The notes beneath the pieces were generated by a model. That model worked only from the letters and a program-made list of their open reading frames with translations. It was not told the DNA's origin and ran no database searches. Shown here one piece after another: positions 9,136-17,693 of a DNA stretch of 64,000 nucleotides. Numbering within the stretch: the stretch's first letter is position 1; each line of letters begins with the position of its first letter. Source of the stretch: a bacterium (GTDB lineage Bacteria > Planctomycetota > UBA1135 > UBA2386); contig JAUILN010000025.1 of NCBI GenBank assembly GCA_030432695.1, forward strand, positions 18,165-82,164, read 5' to 3'. A program made the position numbers and the translations under genes.

Positions 9136-10245
9136 ATGAAGACCTGTCTCGTGCCGCTCGTCGCGGCACTGACCGCCGCGCTCCCGACTTTGTCGGGCTC
9201 CGCGCCGGCGCAGGACACGAGGCCTGCGCTACCTCTGATCCGGCCCGCGGCGCCCACGCCCGAGACCCCGCCGAGCGATCCCTACGAAGCGCTCGTCGAG
9301 GAGTACAACCAGGCGCGCAACGCCTGGTATCAGGACTACGCCAAGGCCCGCGAGGAGGGTGGCGAGACCCTCGAGGCGTTCCTGCGCGACAGGCCACAAG
9401 CCGAGGTCACCTTCGTGCCCCGTTTCGAGGCCAAGGCGACCGAACTCGCCGGCCAGCCGGCGGCGGTGCGCTTCCTGGTGTGGCTCGCCCAGAACGACCA
9501 CGAGGACCGCAAGGCGCACTTCGAAGCCCTGTTGGCGAACCACCTCGACGATCCGTCGCTGGCCGGCACCACCGGTCTGCTGATCTTCGAGAACGACGAC
9601 GCCTGGGCCCTCGGCCTGCTGCAACGACTGCTCGACGGCTCTCCGCACGAGGAGGTTCGCCTGCAGGCACTGCTGTCCCGCGCCGAGATCCACAAGCGCA
9701 GCGGCGACCCCGAGCGGCTCGAACTCGCCAAGGCCGACTACCGGACCCTGGCCGAGTGCTCGATGCCGGGCCTCGTGGAACGCGCCAAGGGCAACCTGTT
9801 CGAGATCGAGCACCTGCAGATCGGCATGGTCGCTCCGGACATCGAGGGCGAAGACCTGCACGGCGAGACGTTCCGGCTCAGCGACTACCGCGGCAACGTG
9901 GTGGTCCTGGACTTCTGGGGTGACTGGTGAGGCCCTTGCCGGGCCATGTACCCGCACGAGCGGTCGCTCGTGCAACGACTTGCTGACGAACCGTTCGCGC
10001 TGATCGGCGTGAACAGCGACCCCAAGGAACGCGCGCTCAAGGCGTGCGAAGAGAACGACATCACCTGGCGCAGCTTCTGGGCCGGGCCGGAAGGCACCCG
10101 TGGCCCGATCCCGCGGCAGTGGAACGTCCGCGGCTGGCCGACCATCTACGTGCTCGACGCCCAGGGCGTGATCCGCTTCAAGGGCGTGCGCGGCGAAGCG
10201 ATGGACCACGCGGTCGACACGCTGCTCGCCGAGCTGCGGAAGTGA
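9136..10245 (+). CDS. Secreted TlpA/thioredoxin-fold selenoprotein, Sec at codon 265 (in-frame TGA 9928-9930)
   Basis: The start is an ATG at 9136 behind CGGAGACC. A signal peptide (LVAALTAALPTLSGSAPAQ) is followed by a ~200-residue helical region. Next comes a thioredoxin fold: VAPDIEGEDLHG, VVVLDFWGDW, then TGA, then GPCRAMYPHERSL, ALIGVNSD and GWPTIYVLDAQG with the cis-Pro. In TlpA/AlkA-type proteins the motif is W-C-G-P-C. Here the first Cys codon is TGA and the rest of the fold continues in the same frame to 10245. A hairpin suited to be a SECIS follows. With Sec the protein is 369 residues long. The inferred role is extracytoplasmic thiol/selenol oxidoreductase or peroxide reduction. 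Read as two genes, neither half would be a functional fold. Confidence 0.87.
9928..9973 (+). promoter_or_regulatory. Putative bacterial SECIS element for the thioredoxin-like selenoprotein
   Basis: Downstream of the TGA (9928-9930) a perfect 8-bp stem, GCACGAGC (9954-9961) with GCTCGTGC (9966-9973), closes a GGTC loop (9962-9965). There are 31 nt between the TGA and the loop. Bacterial SECIS elements lie inside the coding region, with the apical loop roughly 16-37 nt after the UGA and a G among its first two bases. The Escherichia coli fdhF loop also begins GGUC. A smaller stem, GGCCC/GGGCC (9931-9945), sits directly after the TGA. Confidence 0.8.
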
Positions 10246-10314
10246 GACTGAGGAAGTGATGGAGCGACGCGGATCCGGGTGATCGCGCCAGCGGACCTCT
10301 GGTTCAATGACGCG

Positions 10315-10878
10315 ATGGCCTGGATCCACACCGTCCCCGTCGACGGCGCCGAGGGGCGCATCGCCAAGAGCTACCGCGCGGCGATCGACCGTGCGGGCCG
10401 CGTCGCCGGCATCATCCAGCTGATGTCTTGCGAGCCCGCGACGCTCGAGGCCTCGATGGGCCTCTACATGGCGACCACGACGTCGCCCCGCTCGCCGCTC
10501 AGCCGCTGGTTCCGCGAGCTGATCGCCGCGCGCGTGTCCGAGGCCAACGACTGCCACTATTGAATGCACTCGCATCTCGGAGACCTCCGTGCCGAGGCTC
10601 CCGAAGGACTGGCGAATGCGCTGTGTGGCCCCGATTGGCGCGACGCGCTCGACGACACCCAGCGCGCGTTGGCGGACTACGCGCTCAAGCTCACGGCCAC
10701 GCCCGGCGCGTGCTCGCGCGCGGACGTCCAAGCTCTCCGCGCCACCGGCGCAAGCGATCTCGAGATCCACGCCACGGTGCAGGTCGCGTCGTACTTCAAC
10801 TACATCAACCGTGTGGCCGACGCGCTCGGCGTGGACCTCGATCCGGAGATGCCGCCCGACCCTCGACGCGGCTCCTGA
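10315..10878 (+). CDS. AhpD-like (carboxymuconolactone decarboxylase family) selenoprotein, Sec at codon 83 (TGA 10561-10563)
   Basis: The start chosen is the ATG of MAWIHTVPVDGAEG, typical of the N-terminus of AhpD-like peroxidase-related proteins; an upstream GTG at 10279 is less likely. The fold runs through SPLSRWFRELIAARVSEAND to C-H-Y, then TGA, then M-H-S-H-L-G-D. The family signature is C-x-x-C followed three residues later by His. The second, resolving or peroxidatic Cys is encoded by TGA and the frame stays open to 10878 with family-like helices (YALKLTATPGACS, SYFNYINRVADALGVDL). The product is 187 residues with Sec83. The gene begins 69 nt after the thioredoxin-like selenoprotein, which suggests the two act on the same peroxide/thiol chemistry. 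Confidence 0.87.
10561..10596 (+). promoter_or_regulatory. Putative SECIS element for the AhpD-like selenoprotein
   Basis: After the TGA (10561-10563), CGGA (10578-10581) pairs with TCCG (10586-10589) around a GACC loop (10582-10585). It is extended by GCA (10572-10574) with TGC (10590-10592) across a three-base TCT bulge. The loop starts 18 nt after the TGA and begins with G, within the usual bacterial SECIS limits. An alternative pairing CTCGG/CCGAG (10576-10596) leaves an 11-nt loop. It is weaker than the first SECIS. Confidence 0.62.
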
Positions 10879-10889
10879 CGTCGGCGATC

Positions 10890-12170
10890 TCACCAGTGGA
10901 ACGTGAACCACGCTCCATTGCCCCGCCCCGAGCCGAGCATCAACGACACCCGACTGCGCTCAGTTCGCGCGGTCGGATCCACCGTCGACAACGCCACGTC
11001 AGCGAGGCCGTCGCCGTCGACGTCGAGCGCCGCGGCGTCGTAGACGTGGAAGTCGTAACCCCAGAGGTTCCCGGCTCCCGCCGGGATGCTCCAGAACTGG
11101 GCACGGCGCTGCCACGGATGGGGATCGAGCACCGCGAGCAGATCGGTACCCGAATTCGGCGCGCCGCGCTCCAGCACCAACAGTTCCTCGGCGCCGTCGC
11201 CATCGAAGTCGGCCCGCGCCTGGGGCGGCACGTGCGCCTGCGGCCCGAGGCGCAGGAGCGCCCCACCACCGTCGACGAACGGCGGATCGACCTGAGGATG
11301 GAACACCAGCAGACCGTGGTCGGCGAGCCGGAGCGTCGGCACACCGAGCACCGGCGTCGGCGCGAAGGCGCCGAGCTGCACCGGATCCCGACGCCCGACC
11401 GGCGAATCGTCCGCCACCCGCGGCGCGCCGTCGAAGACTCGCTGGCCCAGCACCCGCATCGCGAACGGATCGAGTGCCACCACCGCGAACGAGCCCGCCA
11501 GACCACGAAGCACGATCGTCAACGTGCCCGGATCGGCGAGCATCGCCGGCGAAGACTGGACGCCCGCCACCCGCCATCCGCCCCAGGGCACCGGCTGCGG
11601 CAGCGGCAGATCGATCGGTTCACCGGCTCCCGCGCCGGAGACCCGCGCCGCCCGCAGGAAGCCCTCGCTGCCCGGCTCGACCTCCGCCCAGACGAACAGC
11701 ACCTCGCCCGGCGCGATCTCCGCGACCCGCGGCGATGCCCCGTTGTGCAACGGAGCGCGCCGCGCATAGACCGCGGTCTCGACCTTGCTCAGCTCGCCCT
11801 CGGGCCCCAGCTCGAGCACCGACAGCCGGCAGCGTGGATCGCTCTGCGGCCCGAGCCAGGTCACGAACAGATGTGGGCTCCGGGTCGGGGCCATCGACAG
11901 CACCGGCCGACCGACCGGACGCTGCACCGGCAGCTCGCTGCGCAACCCCTGTGAGAGCCACGGAAACTCCCTGGCACCGGCCCAGGCGTGGCACGCCTCG
12001 GCGGCGAGGACCAGGACGTCGCCGAAGCCGTCGTGGTTGAAGTCGCAGGGAATCACCACCCCCGGCGGATGGTCGGCGAGGTCCTGAGCGGTCGACGGGC
12101 CGGCCAAGCCGGCGAACAACGGAACGAGCGCGGACAACGGGCCCGCGGTCAGGAATGCGTGTGCTTGCAA
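10890..12170 (-). CDS. Secreted FG-GAP/VCBS-like repeat protein
   Basis: I place the start at a TTG (12168-12170). It has a near-perfect Shine-Dalgarno sequence (GGAGGTGATTCC, six bases of spacing after GGAGGT) and is followed by a signal peptide (LTAGPLSALVPLFAGLAG). This gives 426 residues. The frame is open further upstream, but that stretch is Arg/Ser-rich and not protein-like. Calcium-loop repeats are visible: DFNHDGFGD near the N-terminus, then DFDGDGAEE and DVDGDGLAD near the C-terminus, so a beta-propeller is likely. It is divergent from the esterase gene, with a 79-nt shared upstream region. The function beyond extracellular or adhesive use is unknown. Confidence 0.75.
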   Translation of the reverse strand: MQAHAFLTAGPLSALVPLFAGLAGPSTAQDLADHPPGVVIPCDFNHDGFGDVLVLAAEACHAWAGAREFPWLSQGLRSELPVQRPVGRPVLSMAPTRSPHLFVTWLGPQSDPRCRLSVLELGPEGELSKVETAVYARRAPLHNGASPRVAEIAPGEVLFVWAEVEPGSEGFLRAARVSGAGAGEPIDLPLPQPVPWGGWRVAGVQSSPAMLADPGTLTIVLRGLAGSFAVVALDPFAMRVLGQRVFDGAPRVADDSPVGRRDPVQLGAFAPTPVLGVPTLRLADHGLLVFHPQVDPPFVDGGGALLRLGPQAHVPPQARADFDGDGAEELLVLERGAPNSGTDLLAVLDPHPWQRRAQFWSIPAGAGNLWGYDFHVYDAAALDVDGDGLADVALSTVDPTARTERSRVSLMLGSGRGNGAWFTFHW

Positions 12171-12249
12171 GGAATCACCTCCACCCACATGGCAATCCCG
12201 GCACTGCATTCCGGGCCGGAAACTCCTCCGCACCACGGGAAAGCCGCGG

Positions 12250-13593
12250 GTGCGTAGCCTCTGCGCCGCGTTGTCCACCCTGCTGCTGATCGCCTGCATG
12301 CTGACGGTCGCCCCCCAGGACCCCGCCTCCCGAGTGGACGCGAGCCTGCAAGGGGACCTGCTCCGCGCCATCGCGGACCCGGCTCCGGCGATTCGACTGC
12401 GGGCGATCGACGAACTCGACGACCGCCCCGACGTCGCGACCTGGCGCCGGGTGATCCTCGGCCTGCCGCCCCTCCCACTCGAGACCGAACTGTCCGCCGG
12501 CCGCGAGACCACCCTGGAGGTCCCGCTGTGGAACGGGGAGGGGGTCGAATCGACCGAGCTGGCGGTCCGCATCCCGCCCGACCACGCCGCCGATCGACCC
12601 GCGCCCCTCCTGCTCCTGGCCCACGGCTCGGGCGGCACCGGCCGCGGCCAGACCGGACTCTTCGCCGCCGCCACCGACGCCCTCGGCATGGTCGTGGTCG
12701 CGCCCTACGAGTCGGGCCCCAACGACGGCTACCACTACTCCGACCGCGAGCGCCGGATCACCCTCAGCGCGATCCGCTGGTGCAAGCGCCACCTGCGCAT
12801 CGACGACGACCGGGTCTTCCTCGGCGGCATCAGCCGCGGCGGCCATCTCACCTGGGACCTCGGCACTCGCGAGCCGACCGAGTTTGCCGGCCTGATCCCG
12901 ATGATCGGCGGTCCGCGGCTCAACCCCGGCGGCGGCCAGAACAACCTGCGCTACGTCGAGAACATCGCGAACCTGCCGCTCCGCGACCTGCAGGGCGCGC
13001 GCGACGACCCGCGGATGATCTTCAACCTCGGGCTGGCCTTCGAGCGCCTGATTGCCCTCGGCGCTCAGGACGCGCAGTACCTCGAGTTCCCCAAGCTCGG
13101 CCACAGCTTCGAAGCCGACGCGGTCGACTGGCAGACCTTCTTCGGCGCGGTGCGCCGCGATCCGCTGCCCCGCCGGGTGGTCCGCCTCGCCGCGCGCGAG
13201 GGCGAAGGCCGGGCGTACTGGCTGGAGATCGCCGCCACCGACAGCAGGAAGGTGAAGGACGACGTGCCGCTGCGGGTCGATGCCAAGCGCTGGAACGCGC
13301 TCGACGACGAGGGCCAGCGACGCCTCGCGCAGGACCTGGTCGACGCCGCCACTGCGCGCGCGGAGGCCGAGTGGAGCGCGCCCGGCGAGATCACCGTGAA
13401 GAGCCGCCTCGTGCAAGAGCTCGCGATCCACGTCGTTCCCGAGATGCTCGACGAGGACGGCAAGCTGAAGGTGCGATTCAACGGCAAGCAGCGCCGGTTC
13501 ACGCCCAAGCCGAATGCGCGGACCCTGCTGCGCGAGTTCGCGGTCCGCGCGGACCGCAGCTTCCTGCCGGTCGATACCGTGGAGGTCCGATGA
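12250..13593 (+). CDS. Secreted alpha/beta hydrolase (esterase/PHB-depolymerase-like)
   Basis: The protein has 447 residues from a GTG start. A hydrophobic export signal (LSTLLLIACMLTVAPQ) contains a Cys that could be a lipobox, but the fit is poor. The hydrolase core has the oxyanion region LLLAHGSGGTG and the nucleophile elbow GISRGG (Ser). An acid residue probably follows, and the His is in PKLGHSFE. The C-terminal ~120 residues form a separate beta-rich domain, as in other planctomycete esterase-like exoproteins. The stop overlaps the next start (ATGA at 13590), so the two genes form an operon. The substrate is unknown. Confidence 0.8.
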   Translation: MRSLCAALSTLLLIACMLTVAPQDPASRVDASLQGDLLRAIADPAPAIRLRAIDELDDRPDVATWRRVILGLPPLPLETELSAGRETTLEVPLWNGEGVESTELAVRIPPDHAADRPAPLLLLAHGSGGTGRGQTGLFAAATDALGMVVVAPYESGPNDGYHYSDRERRITLSAIRWCKRHLRIDDDRVFLGGISRGGHLTWDLGTREPTEFAGLIPMIGGPRLNPGGGQNNLRYVENIANLPLRDLQGARDDPRMIFNLGLAFERLIALGAQDAQYLEFPKLGHSFEADAVDWQTFFGAVRRDPLPRRVVRLAAREGEGRAYWLEIAATDSRKVKDDVPLRVDAKRWNALDDEGQRRLAQDLVDAATARAEAEWSAPGEITVKSRLVQELAIHVVPEMLDEDGKLKVRFNGKQRRFTPKPNARTLLREFAVRADRSFLPVDTVEVR

Positions 13594-14177
13594 GCAACAA
13601 CCCCGATTCCCGCGTGGACGCCTACCTGGCGCGAGCCGATACCTGGCAGGACGAGATCCAGAAGCTGCGCGCGATCCTGCTCGGCCTGGGCCTGGACGAG
13701 TCCCTCAAATGGGGCAAGCCCTGCTATCAGTCCGACGGCCGGAACATCGCCATCATCCAGCCCTTCAAGGCGCATTGCGCACTGATGTTCTTCAAGGGCG
13801 CGTTGCTCGAGGACAGCCATGGAATGCTGCAGAGCCAGGGTCCGAACTCCCGCTCGGCGATGCGGCTGGAGTTCACCAGCGCGAAGGCGATCAAGAAGAA
13901 CGTGGTCGCGCAGTTCGTGAAGCAGGCGGTCGCGGTCGAGCGCGAAGGCCGGCGGGTCGCCGCCGAGACCCGACCTGCGCCCGACCTCCCCGAGGAACTG
14001 ACCCAGGCCTTCGCCGAAGACCCCGAGCTGCGCCAGGCATTCAAGGCACTCACACCCGGTCGCCAGCGCGGCTACGTTCTGCACTTCAGCGGTGCGAAGC
14101 AGGCGAAGACCCGCGCCGCACGGATCGCGAAGTGCCGCCCGCGGATCCTCGCCGGCATGGGGATGCACGACCGGTAG
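13590..14177 (+). CDS. YdeI/OmdA-type protein with DUF1801-like domain
   Basis: The 195-residue cytoplasmic protein starts at the ATG overlapping the hydrolase stop. The N-terminal half (ESLKWGKPCYQ, IIQPFKAHCALMFFKG) fits the DUF1801/YdhG fold. The C-terminus (LTPGRQRGYVLHFSGAKQAK, then TRAARIAKCRPRIL) is characteristic of the YdeI/OmpD-associated family. The biochemical role is unknown; some members have been linked to protection against bacteriocins. It was chosen over the longer open frame that begins inside the upstream gene. Confidence 0.85.
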   Translation: MSNNPDSRVDAYLARADTWQDEIQKLRAILLGLGLDESLKWGKPCYQSDGRNIAIIQPFKAHCALMFFKGALLEDSHGMLQSQGPNSRSAMRLEFTSAKAIKKNVVAQFVKQAVAVEREGRRVAAETRPAPDLPEELTQAFAEDPELRQAFKALTPGRQRGYVLHFSGAKQAKTRAARIAKCRPRILAGMGMHDR

Positions 14178-14289
14178 TCGCGTGCGCTCTGGTGTTCCGC
14201 GCCAGCCACGTCGCCAGTCGGACGACGCCTCCCGGGCCCTCATGCCCTCGGCCCTCGCCCGCACCGGGCGATCCGGCTCCAATCCCCCC

Positions 14290-16383
14290 ATGAGAGTCCT
14301 GATCCGCGCGGCCCTGACGGCAGCCGTCCTGCTCCTCGCCCTCCCAGCCGCAGCCCAGGAACCGGGCTCCGAGGCGCCCCAGACCGGCCAGACCGTCGAC
14401 CTCCGCACGCTGACCGACCACGACTACCGGTTCCGTGTGACGGCGCCGGACCAGCAGTGGACCGTCCTCGACCAGGACCGTGCGCGGGAGATCAATCCCG
14501 CAGCCCTCGCCATCCTGCAGCGACCGGGCGGCGTCCTGATGGCGATCCTCGTCGAGCCTCTCGCCGGAGACACCACCGCCGCACAAATGCTGGAGGCGGT
14601 GCTTCACACGGTTCCCGGGCGCACCGTCGAACCCGGGCGGTCGGTCGAACGTGCCCTCGACGGAGAACCGGCACTCGGCCAGACCCGCGTTCTCCTGTTC
14701 GACGGCAATCTGCAGATCCGCATGACCCACACGGTCCTGCTCCGCGACGGCTACTGCTTCCAGTTCGTATGCTCGGGTCCCCCCGAATCCCACGACGCGG
14801 CGGAGGCGGAACGGATGCTCGGCGCCATCGACCTGATGGATGGCCCCATCCGCCAGCGCGTCCCGGAGATCCGCACCCCGGACTCCGTGGGTGCGGACTT
14901 CGTGATCGAGGACGGCCGCTTCCGCGGACTCGCTCCCGGGGCAGGCGTCGCGGTCGACCCCGACCCGGCCCGCTTCCACGTGTGCGTCGGCGACGAACTG
15001 CTGCAGATCGACCCTTTCGCGTTCGTCGCATTGACCAGCAACGACAACCGGGCCTACGCGACGCTGACCTGCTTCGGCTGCGACGACGACGAGTACGCGG
15101 AAATGTCCGGGCTGGCTCGGGCGATCCCGTCGGGACCGACGACCGAAGCGACTCACGAAGTCTTCGGGCACGATCGCGAGTTCGAGGTGTGGCACAGCGA
15201 GTTCGGTGGCCTTCCCATCCGGTTCCGGTCGGCGACCTGGATCCAGGGCAACACCCTGTGGACCCTGACTCTGTGGCAGACGGCCGCGTCGACCGACGAC
15301 GACGGCGACGCCATCCTGGACGCGATGGCCCGGTCGTTCCGCCTGCTGCCGGACGACGAACGAAAGCGCCTCCGTGCCGAGGTGCTCGCCAGCTCCGACC
15401 TTGCCACCAAGATGCAGCCCCCCCTGCTGGTCCGCTCGGGCACTTTCCTCGACTTCCACCAGGGCGTCTCGTGGAAGAAGCCGGCCGGAAGCGCCTGGGA
15501 GTGCCTGCTCGGTGAATGGACCCGGGCGCTGGGCTACGACGATCACGGCTTCGTCGCCCGTTGCCGGGAGCGCGGATTGGACTTCACCTACACCTACGGA
15601 GTCCCTGGTTCCCGCGATGCGGCGACCTACCACCGAGACGTGGTCGAGTCCCGATGCGCAACACTCGACGTCGTGTCCCGCGGGGAACCGGAGGAACTCG
15701 CTTTGGCCACCCCCGCCGCCGAAGGCGTGAAGTTGCTCCGGACACGGATCCTGCACCGGGTCGGGGGCGTCGAGTTCGTCCTCTGGACCGCCACGGTGCG
15801 TAGCTTCGACGGCAGCACCGGGATCGAGGCCGAGGTGAGTTCTTCCCGGCTCGCCGAATCACACAGCCCGGACGAGATCCGCGCGTGCTTCACCGCACTG
15901 AGCTTCCACAGCGACCTGGAACCGACCGCGGATACCACCGACGGCTACATCGACCGGTCGTTCGGATTCCGTGTCCGGGTGCCTGAGGAGTTCGGACGTC
16001 ACGCGGCCGCGCTGCCACAGCTCGGCAATCTCGGCACACAGTTCCAGGTACTCCGCGACGGTTCACCCACGCTGCAGGTCACGGCGGTCTGCGCTCCGCT
16101 CGGATCGGCCAAGACCGAGTCGATGAAGCGCGATTGGCTCACGACGGTGCGACGACTCCCGGGCCAACTCACGCCCGACGCCTGGCAGGAGTCGACGCTG
16201 GCCGGCCGCCCGAGCGCCGTCTCGGTCTTCCGTCGCGGCACGCAGCAAGTCGGCGTCGCGCACATCGTCGGTCGTGGACCGCTCGCCTACCTGGTGTTGG
16301 CGTTCGGCGACGCGGCGACCTGTCGCCAGGCGTTGGCCTGGTTGGACTTCATCGACGATCCCCTTCACGGGATCGGCGGCTGA
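14290..16383 (+). CDS. Large secreted protein of unknown function
   Basis: The protein has 697 residues. The ATG at 14290 is followed by a clean signal peptide (AALTAAVLLLALPAAAQ). The body has three or four similar ~150-residue segments containing YRFRVTAPDQQW, FEVWHSEFGGLPIRF and FGFRVRVPEEF. Each opens with a short 'profile' motif and ends in a Leu-rich helix. The repeated segments suggest internal duplication, possibly PsbP/DcrB-like folds, but this is only a resemblance. No catalytic residues were recognised and no close family is known to me. It stands alone between the YdeI-like gene and a convergent gene. Confidence 0.7.
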   Translation: MRVLIRAALTAAVLLLALPAAAQEPGSEAPQTGQTVDLRTLTDHDYRFRVTAPDQQWTVLDQDRAREINPAALAILQRPGGVLMAILVEPLAGDTTAAQMLEAVLHTVPGRTVEPGRSVERALDGEPALGQTRVLLFDGNLQIRMTHTVLLRDGYCFQFVCSGPPESHDAAEAERMLGAIDLMDGPIRQRVPEIRTPDSVGADFVIEDGRFRGLAPGAGVAVDPDPARFHVCVGDELLQIDPFAFVALTSNDNRAYATLTCFGCDDDEYAEMSGLARAIPSGPTTEATHEVFGHDREFEVWHSEFGGLPIRFRSATWIQGNTLWTLTLWQTAASTDDDGDAILDAMARSFRLLPDDERKRLRAEVLASSDLATKMQPPLLVRSGTFLDFHQGVSWKKPAGSAWECLLGEWTRALGYDDHGFVARCRERGLDFTYTYGVPGSRDAATYHRDVVESRCATLDVVSRGEPEELALATPAAEGVKLLRTRILHRVGGVEFVLWTATVRSFDGSTGIEAEVSSSRLAESHSPDEIRACFTALSFHSDLEPTADTTDGYIDRSFGFRVRVPEEFGRHAAALPQLGNLGTQFQVLRDGSPTLQVTAVCAPLGSAKTESMKRDWLTTVRRLPGQLTPDAWQESTLAGRPSAVSVFRRGTQQVGVAHIVGRGPLAYLVLAFGDAATCRQALAWLDFIDDPLHGIGG

Positions 16384-16452
16384 ACGCTCCAGACACCTCC
16401 GCGGCGGGTCGCCAGGCATCGCCGCTCCATGCCAGCCGGTCCGACGTCACAC

Positions 16453-17631
16453 TCAGTAGTTGTCCGAGACGACGGAGTGTCCGACCGACGGTCGCGCGCC
16501 GGGCACGCGGACGGTGACACGGCCGATCGCGAAGCCGGCGCGCAGCCCATCGAGCCGGATCTCCCCGAGGTAGCGATTCGCCTCGAAGTCGACCACGGCG
16601 AGGCTGACCGACGAGGGCACACCGAACGGAGCCTGGTCGATCCGGAGCAGCACGAAGTCGCCGTGCACGGCGACGAGGACGCCACGCACGCCGGGCGCGT
16701 TCCAGTGGCCGCCCAAGCGGGACTCCGGGATCGCCGGAAACCGATCGATCGACCGCGCCTCGTGCCGCATCACCGCCCAGAAGTCGCTCGACACCGAGTC
16801 GGCGCGCCGCGGGTCGACACAGTCGTGACCACGCAGCACCGCGTCCTGGTAGGCCTCCGGGATCCCGGCGTGCCCGACCGCGGCAGGGAGCAGGAGGATC
16901 TCCGAACGACCGCCCGCACGCTCCCAGAGCGGCACGAACTCCAGGAGTGAGCGATCGGCTTCGACCTCGCTCGAGCCGAGGACCAGCAGCGGCGGCAACA
17001 CCTGCCCGGGCCGGGGCGGAGCCGCCAGGCCGATCGGCTCGACCAGGGTCAGCCTCGACCATGCGGGAGCCTCGGATCCGGCACTCGCGACGCGCGCAAC
17101 GGGCTCGCAGTAGCGGCCCGTCGCGATCACCGAGATCTGCTCGACGTCGATTCCGAACTCCAGCGCGCGGTGCTCGATGAAAGCCTGGGCAGCGCGCAGG
17201 TCGTCGGCACTCCACGGCAGCGGCTTCCAGTCGCGGAGCTCCTGTTCCGACATCCCGGCCCGCCGAGCGACGCGTGGAAACTCGGTGCGCACGAGGTCCA
17301 CCAACCCCGGCCGACTCCCGCGGCGGAGTCGGAGTGTGAGGTAGCCGTGGAGTTGGAGGACGCCCCCGAGATCGGCGCCGGCTTCGTCCGTGAGCAGCCA
17401 GACGGCGGGCCGGATCCGGCCATCGCTCGTCTCGGGGACCGTGACGATCAGCGGGTCGAGCGGTCGCCCGGGCACCGCGCGCCCGGGGACCAGATGGTCG
17501 CCGTGCGCCGGAAGGACGCCGATCGGTTCCGAGCGATGGAGTTCGGCGCGCAGCGGGTCGGGATCCGTGGGCTCCTGCGCCACCACCGACACCAAGCAGG
17601 ACAGGCTCCACGCGGTCGCCACGGATCTCAT
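16453..17631 (-). CDS. Secreted hypothetical protein, possibly a degenerate alpha/beta hydrolase
   Basis: The start is the ATG at 17631, preceded by GGAGGAATGTG and followed by a short signal peptide (VATAWSLSCLVSVVAQE). The product is 392 residues. The layout recalls a secreted peptidase/hydrolase: an extended N-terminal region, a segment ISVIATGRYCEPVARVAS in the place of a nucleophile elbow, PPLLVLGSSEVEADRS, and GHAGIPEAYQDAVL in the place of the acid/His region. The Ser of a normal elbow is not evident, so activity is doubtful. The neighbouring SprT-like gene lies upstream on the same strand, 62 nt away. Confidence 0.6.
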   Translation of the reverse strand: MRSVATAWSLSCLVSVVAQEPTDPDPLRAELHRSEPIGVLPAHGDHLVPGRAVPGRPLDPLIVTVPETSDGRIRPAVWLLTDEAGADLGGVLQLHGYLTLRLRRGSRPGLVDLVRTEFPRVARRAGMSEQELRDWKPLPWSADDLRAAQAFIEHRALEFGIDVEQISVIATGRYCEPVARVASAGSEAPAWSRLTLVEPIGLAAPPRPGQVLPPLLVLGSSEVEADRSLLEFVPLWERAGGRSEILLLPAAVGHAGIPEAYQDAVLRGHDCVDPRRADSVSSDFWAVMRHEARSIDRFPAIPESRLGGHWNAPGVRGVLVAVHGDFVLLRIDQAPFGVPSSVSLAVVDFEANRYLGEIRLDGLRAGFAIGRVTVRVPGARPSVGHSVVSDNY

Positions 17632-17693
17632 CACATTCCTCCTGTCGTCCCGGAGCGCGACCGCCCTGCATCGGATCTCGCCGCGCGCGCCGC

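Noticed and set aside
6863..9397. A long minus-strand frame of 844 codons
   Set aside because: It crosses the antisense of the 8108-9097 gene and an out-of-frame part of the 6322-7974 gene, and has no protein-like motifs.
9946..10245. A separate small gene starting at the ATG after the TGA
   Set aside because: It would begin inside the thioredoxin fold right after the active site. The upstream half would end at the same point, so one gene with Sec is more economical.
9229..10911. A 560-codon open frame on the minus strand across both selenoprotein genes
   Set aside because: It is antisense to two recognisable redox folds and has the Arg/Val-rich composition of a shadow frame in high-GC DNA.
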